Positions 27,129 to 38,135 of a DNA stretch of 64,000 nt are shown in pieces. The position numbers were made by a program, and so were the translations under genes. Under the pieces are notes generated by a model. That model saw only the letters and a list, made by a program, of their open reading frames with translations, ran no database searches and was not told where the DNA came from. Origin of the DNA: an uncultured Burkholderiales bacterium (GTDB lineage Bacteria > Pseudomonadota > Gammaproteobacteria > Burkholderiales > Burkholderiaceae_C); contig CALMIL010000088.1 in the NCBI GenBank assembly GCA_937864005.1, forward strand, positions 1-64,000, given 5' to 3'. The first letter of the stretch is position 1; each line of letters starts with the position of its first letter.

Positions 27129-28081
27129 ACGCTCCTTCCGCAGCGTCCGGCAAGCGCAATGACCTGATCGCGTTCGCGGTGCTTGCGCTCGTGCTGGCGA
27201 TCGCGCCGGCCGTCGTCTACCCGGTCTTCATGATGAAGGTGATGTGCTTCGCGCTGTTCGCGTGCGCCTTCAACCTTCTGCTCGGCTTCGGCGGCCTGCT
27301 GTCGTTCGGCCACGCGATGTTCATCGGCTCGGCAGGCTACGTCTGCGCGCACGCGGCCAAGGTCTGGGGGCTGACGCCCGAACTGGCGATCCTCGCCGGC
27401 ACCGCCAGCGCGGCGCTGCTCGGCTGGCTGGCGGGCCTGCTGGCGATCCGCCGCCAGGGCATCTACTTCGCGATGATCACGCTCGCGCTGGCGCAGATGG
27501 TGTTCTTCTTCAGCCTGCAGGCGCCGTTCACCGGCGGCGAGGACGGCATCCAGGCGGTGCCGCGCGGCCACCTGTTCGGCGTCGTCGATCTCGATCAGCC
27601 GATGGCCATGTATGCGCTCGTGCTGACGATCTTCCTCGGCGGCTTCGGCCTCATCTACCGCATCATCCACTCGCCCTTCGGCCAGGTGCTCAAGGCGATC
27701 CGCGAGAACGAGCAGCGCGCGATCTCGCTCGGCTACGACACGGATCGCGTCAAGCTCGTCGCCTTCGTCTTGAGCGCCACCCTCGCCGGGCTGGCCGGCG
27801 CGACGAAGGCGATCGTCTTCCAGCTCGCCTCGCTCACCGACGTGCACTGGTCGATGAGCGGCGAGGTCGTGCTGATGACGCTGCTCGGCGGCATGGGTAC
27901 CGTCTTCGGACCGGTGGTCGGCGCGGCGCTGATCGTCACGATGCAGAACTACCTCGCCCAGCTCGGCGCCTGGGTCACCGTGGTGCAGGGCGCGATCTTC
28001 GTCATCTGCGTCCTCGCGTTCCGGCGCGGCTTCGTCGGCGAACTGCTCGCCTGGCGCGAACGCAGGCGCGCCGGCCGCTGA
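27125..28081 (+). CDS. livM: Liv-type ABC transporter inner-membrane permease (LivM-like)
   Basis: 318 residues from the ATG at 27125, overlapping livH by ATGA. Hydrophobic segments cover most of the length. Family motifs are NLLLGFGGLLSFGHAMFIG (about 45-63), RRQGIYFAMITLALAQM and the EAA-like loop KAIRENEQRAISLGYDTDR (about 184-202). It makes the second half of the channel. The C-terminus is short and basic. It is the last recognisable gene of the transporter cluster. Confidence 0.92.
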   Translation: MNAPSAASGKRNDLIAFAVLALVLAIAPAVVYPVFMMKVMCFALFACAFNLLLGFGGLLSFGHAMFIGSAGYVCAHAAKVWGLTPELAILAGTASAALLGWLAGLLAIRRQGIYFAMITLALAQMVFFFSLQAPFTGGEDGIQAVPRGHLFGVVDLDQPMAMYALVLTIFLGGFGLIYRIIHSPFGQVLKAIRENEQRAISLGYDTDRVKLVAFVLSATLAGLAGATKAIVFQLASLTDVHWSMSGEVVLMTLLGGMGTVFGPVVGAALIVTMQNYLAQLGAWVTVVQGAIFVICVLAFRRGFVGELLAWRERRRAGR

Positions 28082-28106
28082 TGCGCGCCGCGCAGCGGCG
28101 AAAGCC

Positions 28107-28634
28107 ATGCGCCGCCACGTTGATGCAGCCGGCGCCGTCGTGCCGCTTCGAATCGGCCTCGCCCTGCTTGGCGCGTCGCTGATCGTCGCCCACGGCCACG
28201 CCGACGAGCCGTCACGCAGCAACGTCTTCGACGACCCTTTCGTGCAGGTGAGCGCGGGCCTGCCGGACTGTCCGGTTCCCGACGTGCCGGGCGTGACCGC
28301 GCAGGAGGCCCGCGAGCTTGCGCACGACCGCGCGCAGCGCGGCGTCAGCTGCTGGCTCGCCGGGCGCTGCCGGCTCGCGAATGCCTACCTCTACGACGCC
28401 GAGATCATCCCGCGCGTGCAGCAGGCGCTGCGCTACAGCGGGCGCTTCGCCGACACCAGCATCTGGGCCAGCGGACAGCGCCGCATCGTCTGGCTGCAGG
28501 GCTGCGTCTCGAGCGCCGGGCAGGCGGCCGATGCCGAGCAGTTCGTGCGCCGCATCGACGATGTCGAGGGCGTCGTCAACCAGTTGATGATCGGCACCGG
28601 CGGCGCTCCAGCCTATCGCGTCGCACCGCGCTGA
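28107..28634 (+). CDS. Exported BON-like domain protein, unknown function
   Basis: 175 residues. A hydrophobic segment (PLRIGLALLGASLIVAHGHA) near residues 13-32 looks like a signal peptide. The C-terminal half has the outline of a BON domain: IIPRVQQALRYSGRFAD, then RRIVWLQGCVSS and EQFVRRIDDVEGVVNQL. BON domains bind phospholipid or other envelope components in periplasmic proteins. The region with two Cys (residues 65-90) is unlike known relatives. It starts 25 bp after livM and may be co-transcribed. It converges on ruvB. Confidence 0.6.
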   Translation: MRRHVDAAGAVVPLRIGLALLGASLIVAHGHADEPSRSNVFDDPFVQVSAGLPDCPVPDVPGVTAQEARELAHDRAQRGVSCWLAGRCRLANAYLYDAEIIPRVQQALRYSGRFADTSIWASGQRRIVWLQGCVSSAGQAADAEQFVRRIDDVEGVVNQLMIGTGGAPAYRVAPR

Positions 28635-28646
28635 CTCGGGGAGTCA
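28632..28646. other. Perfect inverted repeat spanning two convergent stop codons
   Basis: TGACTC-GGG-GAGTCA is a perfect 6-bp inverted repeat. Its two ends are the TGA stop codons of the BON-like gene (28632-28634) and of ruvB (28644-28646, minus strand). It is short and lacks a T-run, so terminator function is only possible. Confidence 0.4.
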
Positions 28647-29714
28647 CTCGCCGAACAGATCGGGCGCCGCGTCGCGCTGCGGCGGCGCGACGCCCAGGTG
28701 CCGGTACGCGGCGAGCGTCGCGATGCGCCCGCGCGGCGTGCGCTGCAGGTAGCCCTGCTGGATCAGGAACGGCTCGATCACGTCCTCGATCGTTCCCGGC
28801 TCTTCGCCGATCGCGGCGGCGACATTGTCGAGACCGACCGGGCCGCCGTCGAAGCGGTGGATCACGGCTTCGAGCAGCTTGCGGTCCATGACGTCGAAGC
28901 CCTTGGCGTCGACGTCGAGCATCGCGAGCGCGCTTTCGGCGAGCCTCTTGCCGATGCGGCCGTCGCCCTTCACGTCGGCATAGTCGCGCACGCGGCGCAG
29001 CAGGCGGTTCGCGATGCGCGGCGTGCCGCGCGAGCGGCGCGCGATCTCGAATGCGCCTTCGGCATCGGCGGCGACCTCGAGCAGTCCGGCCGAGCGGGTG
29101 ACGATACGCGCGAGTTCGTCCGCGCTGTAGAACTCGAGCCGGGCAACGATGCCGAAGCGGTCGCGCAGCGGGTTCGTCAGCATGCCGGCGCGGGTCGTCG
29201 CGCCGACGAGAGTGAACGGCTGCAGCTCGAGCTTGATCGAGCGCGCCGCCGGACCTTCGCCGATCATGATGTCGATCTGGTAGTCCTCGAGCGCGGGGTA
29301 CAGGATCTCCTCGACGACCGGCGACAGGCGGTGGATCTCGTCGATGAAGAGGACGTCGTTGCGCTCGAGGTTGGTCAGGATCGCGGCCAGGTCCCTGGGT
29401 TTTTCGAGCACCGGGCCCGAGGTCTGGCGCAGCTTGACGCCGAGCTCGTGGGCGATGATGTGCGACAGCGTCGTCTTGCCCAGGCCCGGCGGGCCGAACA
29501 GCAGCACATGGTCCATCGCCTCGCCGCGCTTTCTGGCCGCGCCGATGAAGATCTCGAGCTGCTCGCGCGCCTTCGCCTGGCCGACATATTCCTGCAGCCC
29601 CTTCGGCCGCAGCGCGCGCTCGATCGCCGCCTCGTTCGGCGACAGCGGCGCCGCGCCGACCATGCGCGACGCGCCCGGCGACGCCGCCGCGAAATCGTCG
29701 ATCTGGATGCTCAT
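28644..29714 (-). CDS. ruvB: Holliday junction branch-migration ATPase RuvB
   Basis: 356 residues. AAA+ domain with Walker [14 protein letters not shown] (about residue 73), Walker [12 protein letters not shown], sensor and arginine-finger region [18 protein letters not shown], and the winged-helix C-terminus ending [12 protein letters not shown]. RuvB hexamers drive branch migration of recombination intermediates with RuvA. It lies 57 bp downstream of ruvA on the same strand. ruvC is not in the cluster. Confidence 0.96.
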   Translation of the reverse strand: MSIQIDDFAAASPGASRMVGAAPLSPNEAAIERALRPKGLQEYVGQAKAREQLEIFIGAARKRGEAMDHVLLFGPPGLGKTTLSHIIAHELGVKLRQTSGPVLEKPRDLAAILTNLERNDVLFIDEIHRLSPVVEEILYPALEDYQIDIMIGEGPAARSIKLELQPFTLVGATTRAGMLTNPLRDRFGIVARLEFYSADELARIVTRSAGLLEVAADAEGAFEIARRSRGTPRIANRLLRRVRDYADVKGDGRIGKRLAESALAMLDVDAKGFDVMDRKLLEAVIHRFDGGPVGLDNVAAAIGEEPGTIEDVIEPFLIQQGYLQRTPRGRIATLAAYRHLGVAPPQRDAAPDLFGE

Positions 29715-29771
29715 GGCGCATTATCGCGGCGCGCGATGGCGGATGCGCCGCGCGCGCGCCGGACGATCGAT

Positions 29772-30344
29772 CTATCGGGCCAGCGCGCGCAGCGCGAGCT
29801 TGATACCGTCGCTGACGCCGATATCGGCCGCCAGCGCCTTGCAGGCGGCGGCCGCCTCGCGCTCGCTGTAGCCGAGCGCGAGCAGCGCCTGCAGGATGTC
29901 GCCGTGGCTGCCCGCGGCGGGCACCGCGGGCGGCACGGCGTCGCTGCCGAGCTTGCCCTTCAGCTCGAGCAGCAGCCGCTCGGCGGTCTTCTTGCCGATG
30001 CCGGGCACCTTCACGAGGCGCGCCGATTCCTGCCGGCTCACGGCGTGCTCGAGTTCGGCGACCGACAGTCCGGAAAGAATGGCCAGCGCGGTGCGCGGGC
30101 CGATCCCCGATATCTTCACCAGGTGGCGAAAGGTCGTGCGCTCCGGCGCGGTGAGGAAGCCGAACAGCACCTGCGCATCCTCGCGGACGACGAAGTGCGT
30201 CAACAGCGTCACGCGCTCGCCGATCGCGGGCAGGTTGTAGAAGCTGCTCATCGGCACGTCGACCTCGTAGCCGACGCCGCCGACGTCGATCAGCAACTGC
30301 GGCGGATGCTTCGCCGCCAGCACGCCCGTGAGGCGACCGATCAT
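29772..30344 (-). CDS. ruvA: Holliday junction DNA-binding protein RuvA
   Basis: 190 residues, the usual length. It begins [20 protein letters not shown] (OB fold), has the helix-hairpin-helix segments [18 protein letters not shown] and [19 protein letters not shown], and ends in the UBA-like domain III ([16 protein letters not shown]) that contacts RuvB. RuvA clamps Holliday junctions. The start lies only 4 bp after the stop of the response regulator gene, so the three genes are probably one transcript. Confidence 0.96.
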   Translation of the reverse strand: MIGRLTGVLAAKHPPQLLIDVGGVGYEVDVPMSSFYNLPAIGERVTLLTHFVVREDAQVLFGFLTAPERTTFRHLVKISGIGPRTALAILSGLSVAELEHAVSRQESARLVKVPGIGKKTAERLLLELKGKLGSDAVPPAVPAAGSHGDILQALLALGYSEREAAAACKALAADIGVSDGIKLALRALAR

Positions 30345-30348
30345 GAGC

Positions 30349-31002
30349 TCAGGGACTCTTCGCGAAGAGGCCCAGACGCTGTGCCTCGAGCGCCGCCTCG
30401 GCGCGCGAACTCACATTGAGCTTGCGGTAGATCTGCTTCACATAGTCGGCGATCGTGTGGCGCGACAGGCTCAGCTGGACGCCGATCTCGGGCAGCGTAT
30501 AGCCCTTGGCGACGCGCAGCAGCACTTCGCTTTCGCGCTCGGTGAGCTGCACGCGCGGCACCGCGTTCTGCTGCGGCCTGGCCTGCGCCGCGAAATAGGC
30601 GATGACGCGGCGCGCGATCGAAGGCGACAGCGGCGGCTCGCCCTGGCTGATGCGCTGCAGCTGGTCGGTGAAGTGCTCGCGCGGCTGCTCCTTGAGCACA
30701 TAGCCGAAGGCGCCTGCCTGCAGGGCCGGGAAGAGATGCTCGTCGTCGTCGTGGATCGTGACGACGACCGACTGCACCTCTGGCTGCGACTCGCGCAGCG
30801 CGGCGACGACGTCCACGCCCGAGCCGTCTGGCAGGCCGAGATCGACGAGCGCGAGGTCGAACTTGATCGCCGAGACCAGGCCGAGCGCATCGTGCACGCG
30901 CGCCGACTCGCAGATATGGGCGCGCGGAAAAACCTGCAGCACGAGCGCCTTGATCCAGGCCCGGATCTCGGGCAGGTCTTCGAGCAGCAGGATATTGTTC
31001 AT
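30349..31002 (-). CDS. LuxR/NarL-family response regulator
   Basis: 217 residues from the ATG at 31002. The receiver domain begins [16 protein letters not shown], with the phospho-acceptor Asp54 in [10 protein letters not shown] and the switch lysine in FGYVLKEQ (about residue 103). The C-terminal HTH is [37 protein letters not shown] (read from about 153), the NarL/LuxR DNA-binding pattern. The histidine kinase gene lies just upstream (72-bp gap), so the two probably form a two-component system. ruvA starts 4 bp downstream. Targets are unknown. Confidence 0.9.
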   Translation of the reverse strand: MNNILLLEDLPEIRAWIKALVLQVFPRAHICESARVHDALGLVSAIKFDLALVDLGLPDGSGVDVVAALRESQPEVQSVVVTIHDDDEHLFPALQAGAFGYVLKEQPREHFTDQLQRISQGEPPLSPSIARRVIAYFAAQARPQQNAVPRVQLTERESEVLLRVAKGYTLPEIGVQLSLSRHTIADYVKQIYRKLNVSSRAEAALEAQRLGLFAKSP

Positions 31003-31074
31003 GACGGCGTATCGGCGGCTTGCTTCGGAACTCCAAGCCATGCTAGCAGCGCCGCGGCCGCGCGGCGCACCGCA

Positions 31075-32970
31075 TTACAGCGGAAGCGTGAGGCGGATCA
31101 CGGTTCCATAGCCGGGGCCGGATTCGACCAGGCATTGGCCGCGCATCTGCTTGGCGCGGTGCTTCATGCTCGACATGCCGTGGCCGCGGTCGAGCCGGCC
31201 GTCGAGCTCGAGCGGGATGCCGCGCCCGTTGTCCTGCACGACGAGGTTCACGTCGTCGGCGCTGATCATGCAGCTCACCTTGCAGTGCGACGCGCCGCTG
31301 TGCTTGATGATGTTGTTCACCGCCTCGCGCAGGATGCGCGTCGTCTGCACGAAGGCGCGCGCCGACATCAGCTGCTCGGAATCATCGGTCGGGCCGGTCC
31401 ATTCGGCCTCGATATTGGCCTGTCCGAGGCGCGAGACGGTCTCGGCGCGCCAGTCGGCGAGCGCATCGGCGACGCGCATCGCCCTGCCCGTCATGCCGCG
31501 CACCGACAGGCGCATCTCCTCGAGCGCCTCACGCGCGAGGGTCGAGATGCGCTCGGACTCGCTCGTATGCACGATGGTCAGCAGCTTGGCGCCGAGGTCG
31601 TCGTGCAGGTCGGAGGCGATGCGTTTGCGCTCCTTCTCGGTCACCTGCTCGACGCGCAGTTCGGCAAGCTGGGCGAAGTTGCGTTCGATCTCCTGCGTCG
31701 CCTCCTGGATGCGCGCCTCGAGCGTGCTGCGTCCCGCCTCGGCCGCGCGCAGCGCGCGCGCGAAGACCTGGACGAGCCGAAAGCTCACGACCAGCACGAA
31801 GACCGGAAAGGCGAAGCGCAGCGCGTGGCCGCGCCAGATGCCGCCGCCGGCGGCGTGCTGCACCGCCTCGAGCACCACCATGCACGCGAACAGCACGAGG
31901 ATCGCGCTCATGACCCAGAATTCGTTGCGCTGGCTGGCCCAGCTCACGCGCAGATAGACCACCGTCGCGCCGAGCAGCTCGAGGCCGAGCATCCAGTACC
32001 AGAACGTGACCCCGGCGTACAGCCGGTCGGGCCCGAGCACGGCCAGCGACAGCGGCATCACGAAGCACTGCGCGATCAGCGCGATGTCGAGCGGCCGGCG
32101 CTTGATGCGCGCATAGCGCAGCAGGAAGACGATCGCGAAGCCGACGATCGGCGCGAAGCCGAGCGTGACGGCAAACTCCGCGGCGCGGTTCGACAGCGGC
32201 GGGTCGGCGAGCCAGATGCGCGCCGTCAGCAGCGACCAGATGATGGACATGGTGCCGAAATACATCAGGTAGCTCGCGCGCCGGTTGAACCAGCCGACGC
32301 CGATCATGAAGACGCCGAGCACGAACAGCGTGACGCCGAGCAGCTGCGGCGCCGTGACGTTCCAGAACTGCTGGGCGCGCCAGGCCGGCGCGAGCGCGGC
32401 CATCGGTCCGATGCGAAGCACGGACAAGCCAGCCGCGCGCTGGCGCGAAGCGACCCGCTCGAGCGCGTGGCCGCGCAGTTTCAGGTCGAGCGTATTGCCC
32501 TGCGCGCGCAGCAGCGCCGCCGGCAGCGCGACGAGCTGAGGCTGATAGCAATTGCGTGTCACGGGCTCGCCCATGCGCCCGCCGCTGTAGACGCGGTGGC
32601 CGTTCAGATGCACCTCGAGGTTGGTGCACGCGCGCTCGACGTAGAGCGCCAATACCGCCTCCGGGTCGGCGAGCGGCGGCGCGTCGAAGTGCACCCGGTA
32701 CCAGACGACGCCGTCGAACCCGGGGCGGCTCGCGGCCCAGTCGTCGGGCAGCGCCTGCACCGTCTGCGGCGCATCTTCTGGAAAGCTGTGCGTATCGCCC
32801 GCCGCCACGATCGCTTCGGCAAAAGTGCGCGTGGGTTCCGATCCCGGTGTCGCGCCGGCGGCCGGACCGGCCAGCACGAGCAGCGCAGCGCCGGCCGCCA
32901 CGCCGGCCCACAGCATGGCGCGCAGCAGGGCGATCAACGAGGCGATCAACGAGGCGCGCAGCATCGGCAT
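31075..32970 (-). CDS. Membrane sensor histidine kinase, 7TM-type with HisKA_3-like domain
   Basis: 631 residues from the ATG at 32970; a GTG at 33006 is a weaker choice. The N-terminus is a signal-like hydrophobic stretch. Residues about 45-185 form a periplasmic beta-sandwich resembling 7TMR-DISMED2 (WYRVHFDAPP, LEVHLNGHRVYSGG). Seven hydrophobic segments follow at about 205-400, then a coiled coil. The H-box is ERKRIASDLHDDLG with the predicted phospho-acceptor His456. The HATPase part shows ILREAVNNIIKHSGA (N-box), VQDNGRGIP and GHGMSSMKHRAKQM. It should phosphorylate the downstream NarL-type regulator. The sensed signal is unknown. Confidence 0.88.
   Translation of the reverse strand: MPMLRASLIASLIALLRAMLWAGVAAGAALLVLAGPAAGATPGSEPTRTFAEAIVAAGDTHSFPEDAPQTVQALPDDWAASRPGFDGVVWYRVHFDAPPLADPEAVLALYVERACTNLEVHLNGHRVYSGGRMGEPVTRNCYQPQLVALPAALLRAQGNTLDLKLRGHALERVASRQRAAGLSVLRIGPMAALAPAWRAQQFWNVTAPQLLGVTLFVLGVFMIGVGWFNRRASYLMYFGTMSIIWSLLTARIWLADPPLSNRAAEFAVTLGFAPIVGFAIVFLLRYARIKRRPLDIALIAQCFVMPLSLAVLGPDRLYAGVTFWYWMLGLELLGATVVYLRVSWASQRNEFWVMSAILVLFACMVVLEAVQHAAGGGIWRGHALRFAFPVFVLVVSFRLVQVFARALRAAEAGRSTLEARIQEATQEIERNFAQLAELRVEQVTEKERKRIASDLHDDLGAKLLTIVHTSESERISTLAREALEEMRLSVRGMTGRAMRVADALADWRAETVSRLGQANIEAEWTGPTDDSEQLMSARAFVQTTRILREAVNNIIKHSGASHCKVSCMISADDVNLVVQDNGRGIPLELDGRLDRGHGMSSMKHRAKQMRGQCLVESGPGYGTVIRLTLPL
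32930..32953. repeat. 12-bp tandem duplication inside the kinase signal segment
   Basis: GCGATCAACGAG is present twice in tandem within the start of the histidine kinase gene. On the coding strand it gives a repeated Leu-Ile-Ala-Ser-type tetrapeptide in the N-terminal hydrophobic stretch. The duplication stays in frame and only lengthens the segment. Confidence 0.8.
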
Positions 32971-33022
32971 GGGGCGTGATTGTGCAGGACCGTGCGCGCG
33001 CGGCACGCCGGCAGTGCGCGCC

Positions 33023-33379
33023 CTATTTCACGCCTGCCGCCGCACCCGGATGCCGTGCGAGCCAGCGTTCCACGGCCTCGGGTGGTGCATCGATCGCGAT
33101 CGTCTTGCAGCGCGCGCTCTCGCCGCGCACGAGGCGCAGCGCTCGGCGCGGCAGATCGAGCTCGTGCGCCAGCCAGGCCAGCAGCAGCGCGTTGGCGCGG
33201 CCGTCGACCGGCGGCGCGGCAAGCCGCACCCGCAGCGCGCCATCGTGCAGGCCGTCGGCGCCGCTGCGCCGCGCATTCGGAACAACGTGGACCGCGAGTC
33301 GCACGCCGCCGTCGCAGGCAGTGAGGCAAGGCCACTGCGCGGCCGGCCGGGCGGGCGCCGAATTCGAGCGTGCCGCCAT
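33023..33379 (-). CDS. DUF167 (YggU) family protein
   Basis: 118 residues from the ATG at 33379. The DUF167 core is VRLAVHVVPNARRSGADG, LRVRLAAPPVDGRANALLL and LVRGESARCKTIAI, a small alpha/beta fold with a conserved Asn and Gly-Arg-Ala-Asn motif. The function is unknown; relatives are small cytosolic proteins. The N-terminal 22 residues are a low-complexity extension, so the start could be later. It follows topB by 26 bp on the same strand. Confidence 0.85.
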   Translation of the reverse strand: MAARSNSAPARPAAQWPCLTACDGGVRLAVHVVPNARRSGADGLHDGALRVRLAAPPVDGRANALLLAWLAHELDLPRRALRLVRGESARCKTIAIDAPPEAVERWLARHPGAAAGVK

Positions 33380-33405
33380 CGCGAGGTCGAAGGCGCGGCC
33401 CCGCC

Positions 33406-36066
<2,661 letters not shown>

Positions 36067-36122
36067 GGCTGTTCCGTTGTGTTCCCTGCGCTGTCGCGCC
36101 TGCCTACAATCTGCCCTCACGC

Positions 36123-36152
36123 GTGCGCGCGCCTGCACGCATGCGCGCGCAC
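36123..36152. other. Inverted repeat upstream of the SET-domain gene
   Basis: GTGCGCGCG (36123-36131) and CGCGCGCAC (36144-36152) form a 9-bp inverted repeat around a 12-base loop. It follows a -10-like TACAAT at 36105-36110 and lies just before the SET-domain start. It may form a leader hairpin. The alternating purine-pyrimidine arms also resemble Z-DNA-prone sequence. Confidence 0.4.
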
Positions 36153-36183
36153 ACCCACGAATTCAATGTACCCAAAGTCGACC

Positions 36184-36720
36184 ATGACGCAAGCCGCGAT
36201 GCGAAACCACCCCGAGAACCACGCCGAGCCGCAGGCGCCGGACGGGGCAGCGCCGCAAGCCGCGTCGCACAAGGGCGGGCGCCGCATCCAGGTGCGCCGC
36301 TCGGGCGTGCACGGCAAGGGCGTCTTCGCCGTGGCGCCGATCGCCAAGGGCTCGCGCGTGATCGAATATCTCGGCGAGGTCATCAGCTGGCGCGAAGCGC
36401 TGCGCCGCCATCCGCACGATCCGAGCGACCCGAACCACACCTTCTTTTTCCACATCGACGACAAGCACGTCATCGATGCGAGCGTGCGCGGCAACGCGGC
36501 GCGCTGGATCAACCATGCGTGCACGCCCAACTGCGAGGCCGACGAGATCGACGGCCGCGTCTTCGTCAACGCACTCACCGATATCGCGCCCGGCGAGGAG
36601 CTCTTCTACGACTACGGCCTCGTCATCGACGAGCGCTATACGAAGAAGCTGAAGGCGCAGTTCGCCTGCCGCTGCGGCTCGCCGCGCTGCCGCGGCACGA
36701 TGCTCGCGCCGAAGCGATGA
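36184..36720 (+). CDS. SET-domain protein lysine methyltransferase-like protein
   Basis: 178 residues from the ATG at 36184; an ATG at 36166 is also in frame. The SET domain covers about 34-160: RRSGVHGKGVFAVAPI (SAM-binding start), SARWINHACTPNCEA-like RWINHACTPNCEA and GEELFYDYGL with the catalytic tyrosine. A post-SET cysteine cluster follows as FACRCGSPRCRGTM (CxCx4C). This is the full eukaryote-like SET/post-SET layout. Bacterial targets are poorly known; ribosomal and nucleoid proteins have been proposed. It overlaps birA by ATGA. Confidence 0.88.
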   Translation: MTQAAMRNHPENHAEPQAPDGAAPQAASHKGGRRIQVRRSGVHGKGVFAVAPIAKGSRVIEYLGEVISWREALRRHPHDPSDPNHTFFFHIDDKHVIDASVRGNAARWINHACTPNCEADEIDGRVFVNALTDIAPGEELFYDYGLVIDERYTKKLKAQFACRCGSPRCRGTMLAPKR

Positions 36721-37682
36721 CCGCGGCGCGAGGCACGGTGCCGTCCACCGGCGGCCGCTGGCATTGGGATGCACCGGCGCTCTGGGCGCAGCTCGAGCCG
36801 CGCCTGCCCGGGCTGAGCGTCGAAGTGCTGGCGCGCGCGCCGTCGACCAATACCGTGCTGCTGGAGCGGGCGCGTGTCGCGCCGCATGCGCGCGACGGCG
36901 GCTTCGGCCGCCCGCCCGAGACGAGCGAGCGCGTCGGCCGGCGCCAGGCCGACATGCAGCCCTGCCTGCTCGTCGCCGAACACCAGACAGCCGGGCGCGG
37001 CCGGCTCGGCCGGGGCTGGCGGTCGGCGCGCGGCGCATCGCTCACGTTCTCGCTCGCACTGCCCTTGGCGCCCGCCGACTGGTCCGGCCTGTCGCTCGCG
37101 GTCGGCGTCGCGCTCGCCGACGCGTTGCAACCCGAGGCCGCACCTTCGACGCCGTCGATCGCGCTGAAATGGCCGAACGATCTGTGGCTCGCGCCTCCTG
37201 CCGAACAGGGGCCGCCGGCCGACGGCAGCCTCGGGCGCAAGCTCGGCGGCATCCTGATCGAAACCCTCGCCAGAGGCAGCCAGCGGCTGGCGGTGATCGG
37301 CGTCGGGCTCAACGTGGCACCGCTGCCCGAGCCGCTGCCGATCGATCTGCACGGCCGCATGGCGTCGATCTCCGAAATCGATCCCGGCGCCGATGCACCG
37401 GCGGTGCTGGCACGCGTCGCGCTGCCGCTGGTCGAGGCGCTGCAGGCGTTCGAGCGCGATGGCTTTGCCGCGTTTGCCGAGCGCTTCGCGGCACGCGACC
37501 TGCTGCGCGGCCAGGCGGTGCGCACGACCGCCGCCGATACGCCGGAAGGCACGGCGCGCGGCGTCGACGCGCACGGTGCGCTGCTGATCGATACGGCCGA
37601 CGGGCGACACGCGATCACGAGCGGCGAAGTCAGCGTCCGGCCGGCCGGCGGCCCCGATACGATCCCTTCGCCTGCGCCATGA
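36717..37682 (+). CDS. birA: Biotin--[acetyl-CoA-carboxylase] ligase, lacking the HTH domain
   Basis: 321 residues from the ATG at 36717. The ligase motifs are APSTNTVLLERA, TAGRGRLGRGWRSARGASLT (biotinyl-AMP loop) and ALKWPNDLWLA, then GGILIETL and IGVGLNV. The C-terminal domain follows. No N-terminal winged helix is present, so it should biotinylate carboxylase carrier protein without repressing bio genes. A ~25-residue Gly/Arg-rich insert (about 57-80) precedes the ligase loop. coaX, which often follows birA in this group, is absent. A SPOR-like gene starts with ATGA overlap. Confidence 0.9.
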   Translation: MTAARGTVPSTGGRWHWDAPALWAQLEPRLPGLSVEVLARAPSTNTVLLERARVAPHARDGGFGRPPETSERVGRRQADMQPCLLVAEHQTAGRGRLGRGWRSARGASLTFSLALPLAPADWSGLSLAVGVALADALQPEAAPSTPSIALKWPNDLWLAPPAEQGPPADGSLGRKLGGILIETLARGSQRLAVIGVGLNVAPLPEPLPIDLHGRMASISEIDPGADAPAVLARVALPLVEALQAFERDGFAAFAERFAARDLLRGQAVRTTAADTPEGTARGVDAHGALLIDTADGRHAITSGEVSVRPAGGPDTIPSPAP

Positions 37683-38098
37683 AGCTGCGCGCACTGGCGC
37701 TGCTGCTGGTGCTCGCCAATCTGGGCTTCTACATCTGGTCGCAGGGATGGCTCGACGCCCTGACGGGCGCCCACGGAGCGGGCGAACCCGAGCGCATGGC
37801 GCGTCAGGTCAATCCGCAATTGCTGCGCGTCCTGCCCGGGGCGCAAGGGGTCGCGGCGATGGCGGGGTCGGCGCTGGCCGCCGCCTGCCTCGAAGCGGGC
37901 CCGTTCACCACGGCCGAGGCCGGCGCGGCGCTCGCGCAGTGGCGCGCGCGCGGGGTGCCGACCGCTCGCTTCGCGACGCGCGAGCTGCCGGGCGACGCGG
38001 CCATGCTGCGCATCGAAGACGCCGATGCGGCGCTCGCCGCACAACTGGCGCAAGGCGCCGCCCCGTTCGGCAAGGCGTTCGCGCCGTGTGCGAAATAG
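37679..38098 (+). CDS. SPOR-like domain protein with N-terminal membrane anchor
   Basis: 139 residues from the ATG at 37679, overlapping birA by ATGA. The N-terminus (MKLRALALLLVLANLGFYIW) is a single membrane anchor. The C-terminal part (CLEAGPFTTAEAGAALAQW ... LRIEDADAALAAQL) is the shape of the SPOR-type fold, with two Cys that may pair. Similar genes follow birA or coaX in other betaproteobacteria. Binding to peptidoglycan is inferred only from the fold, and the match is weak. Confidence 0.6.
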   Translation: MKLRALALLLVLANLGFYIWSQGWLDALTGAHGAGEPERMARQVNPQLLRVLPGAQGVAAMAGSALAAACLEAGPFTTAEAGAALAQWRARGVPTARFATRELPGDAAMLRIEDADAALAAQLAQGAAPFGKAFAPCAK

Positions 38099-38135
38099 CC
38101 TGCGTGTCGATCGTTGCTTCGTTGTCCGCGCCCAC

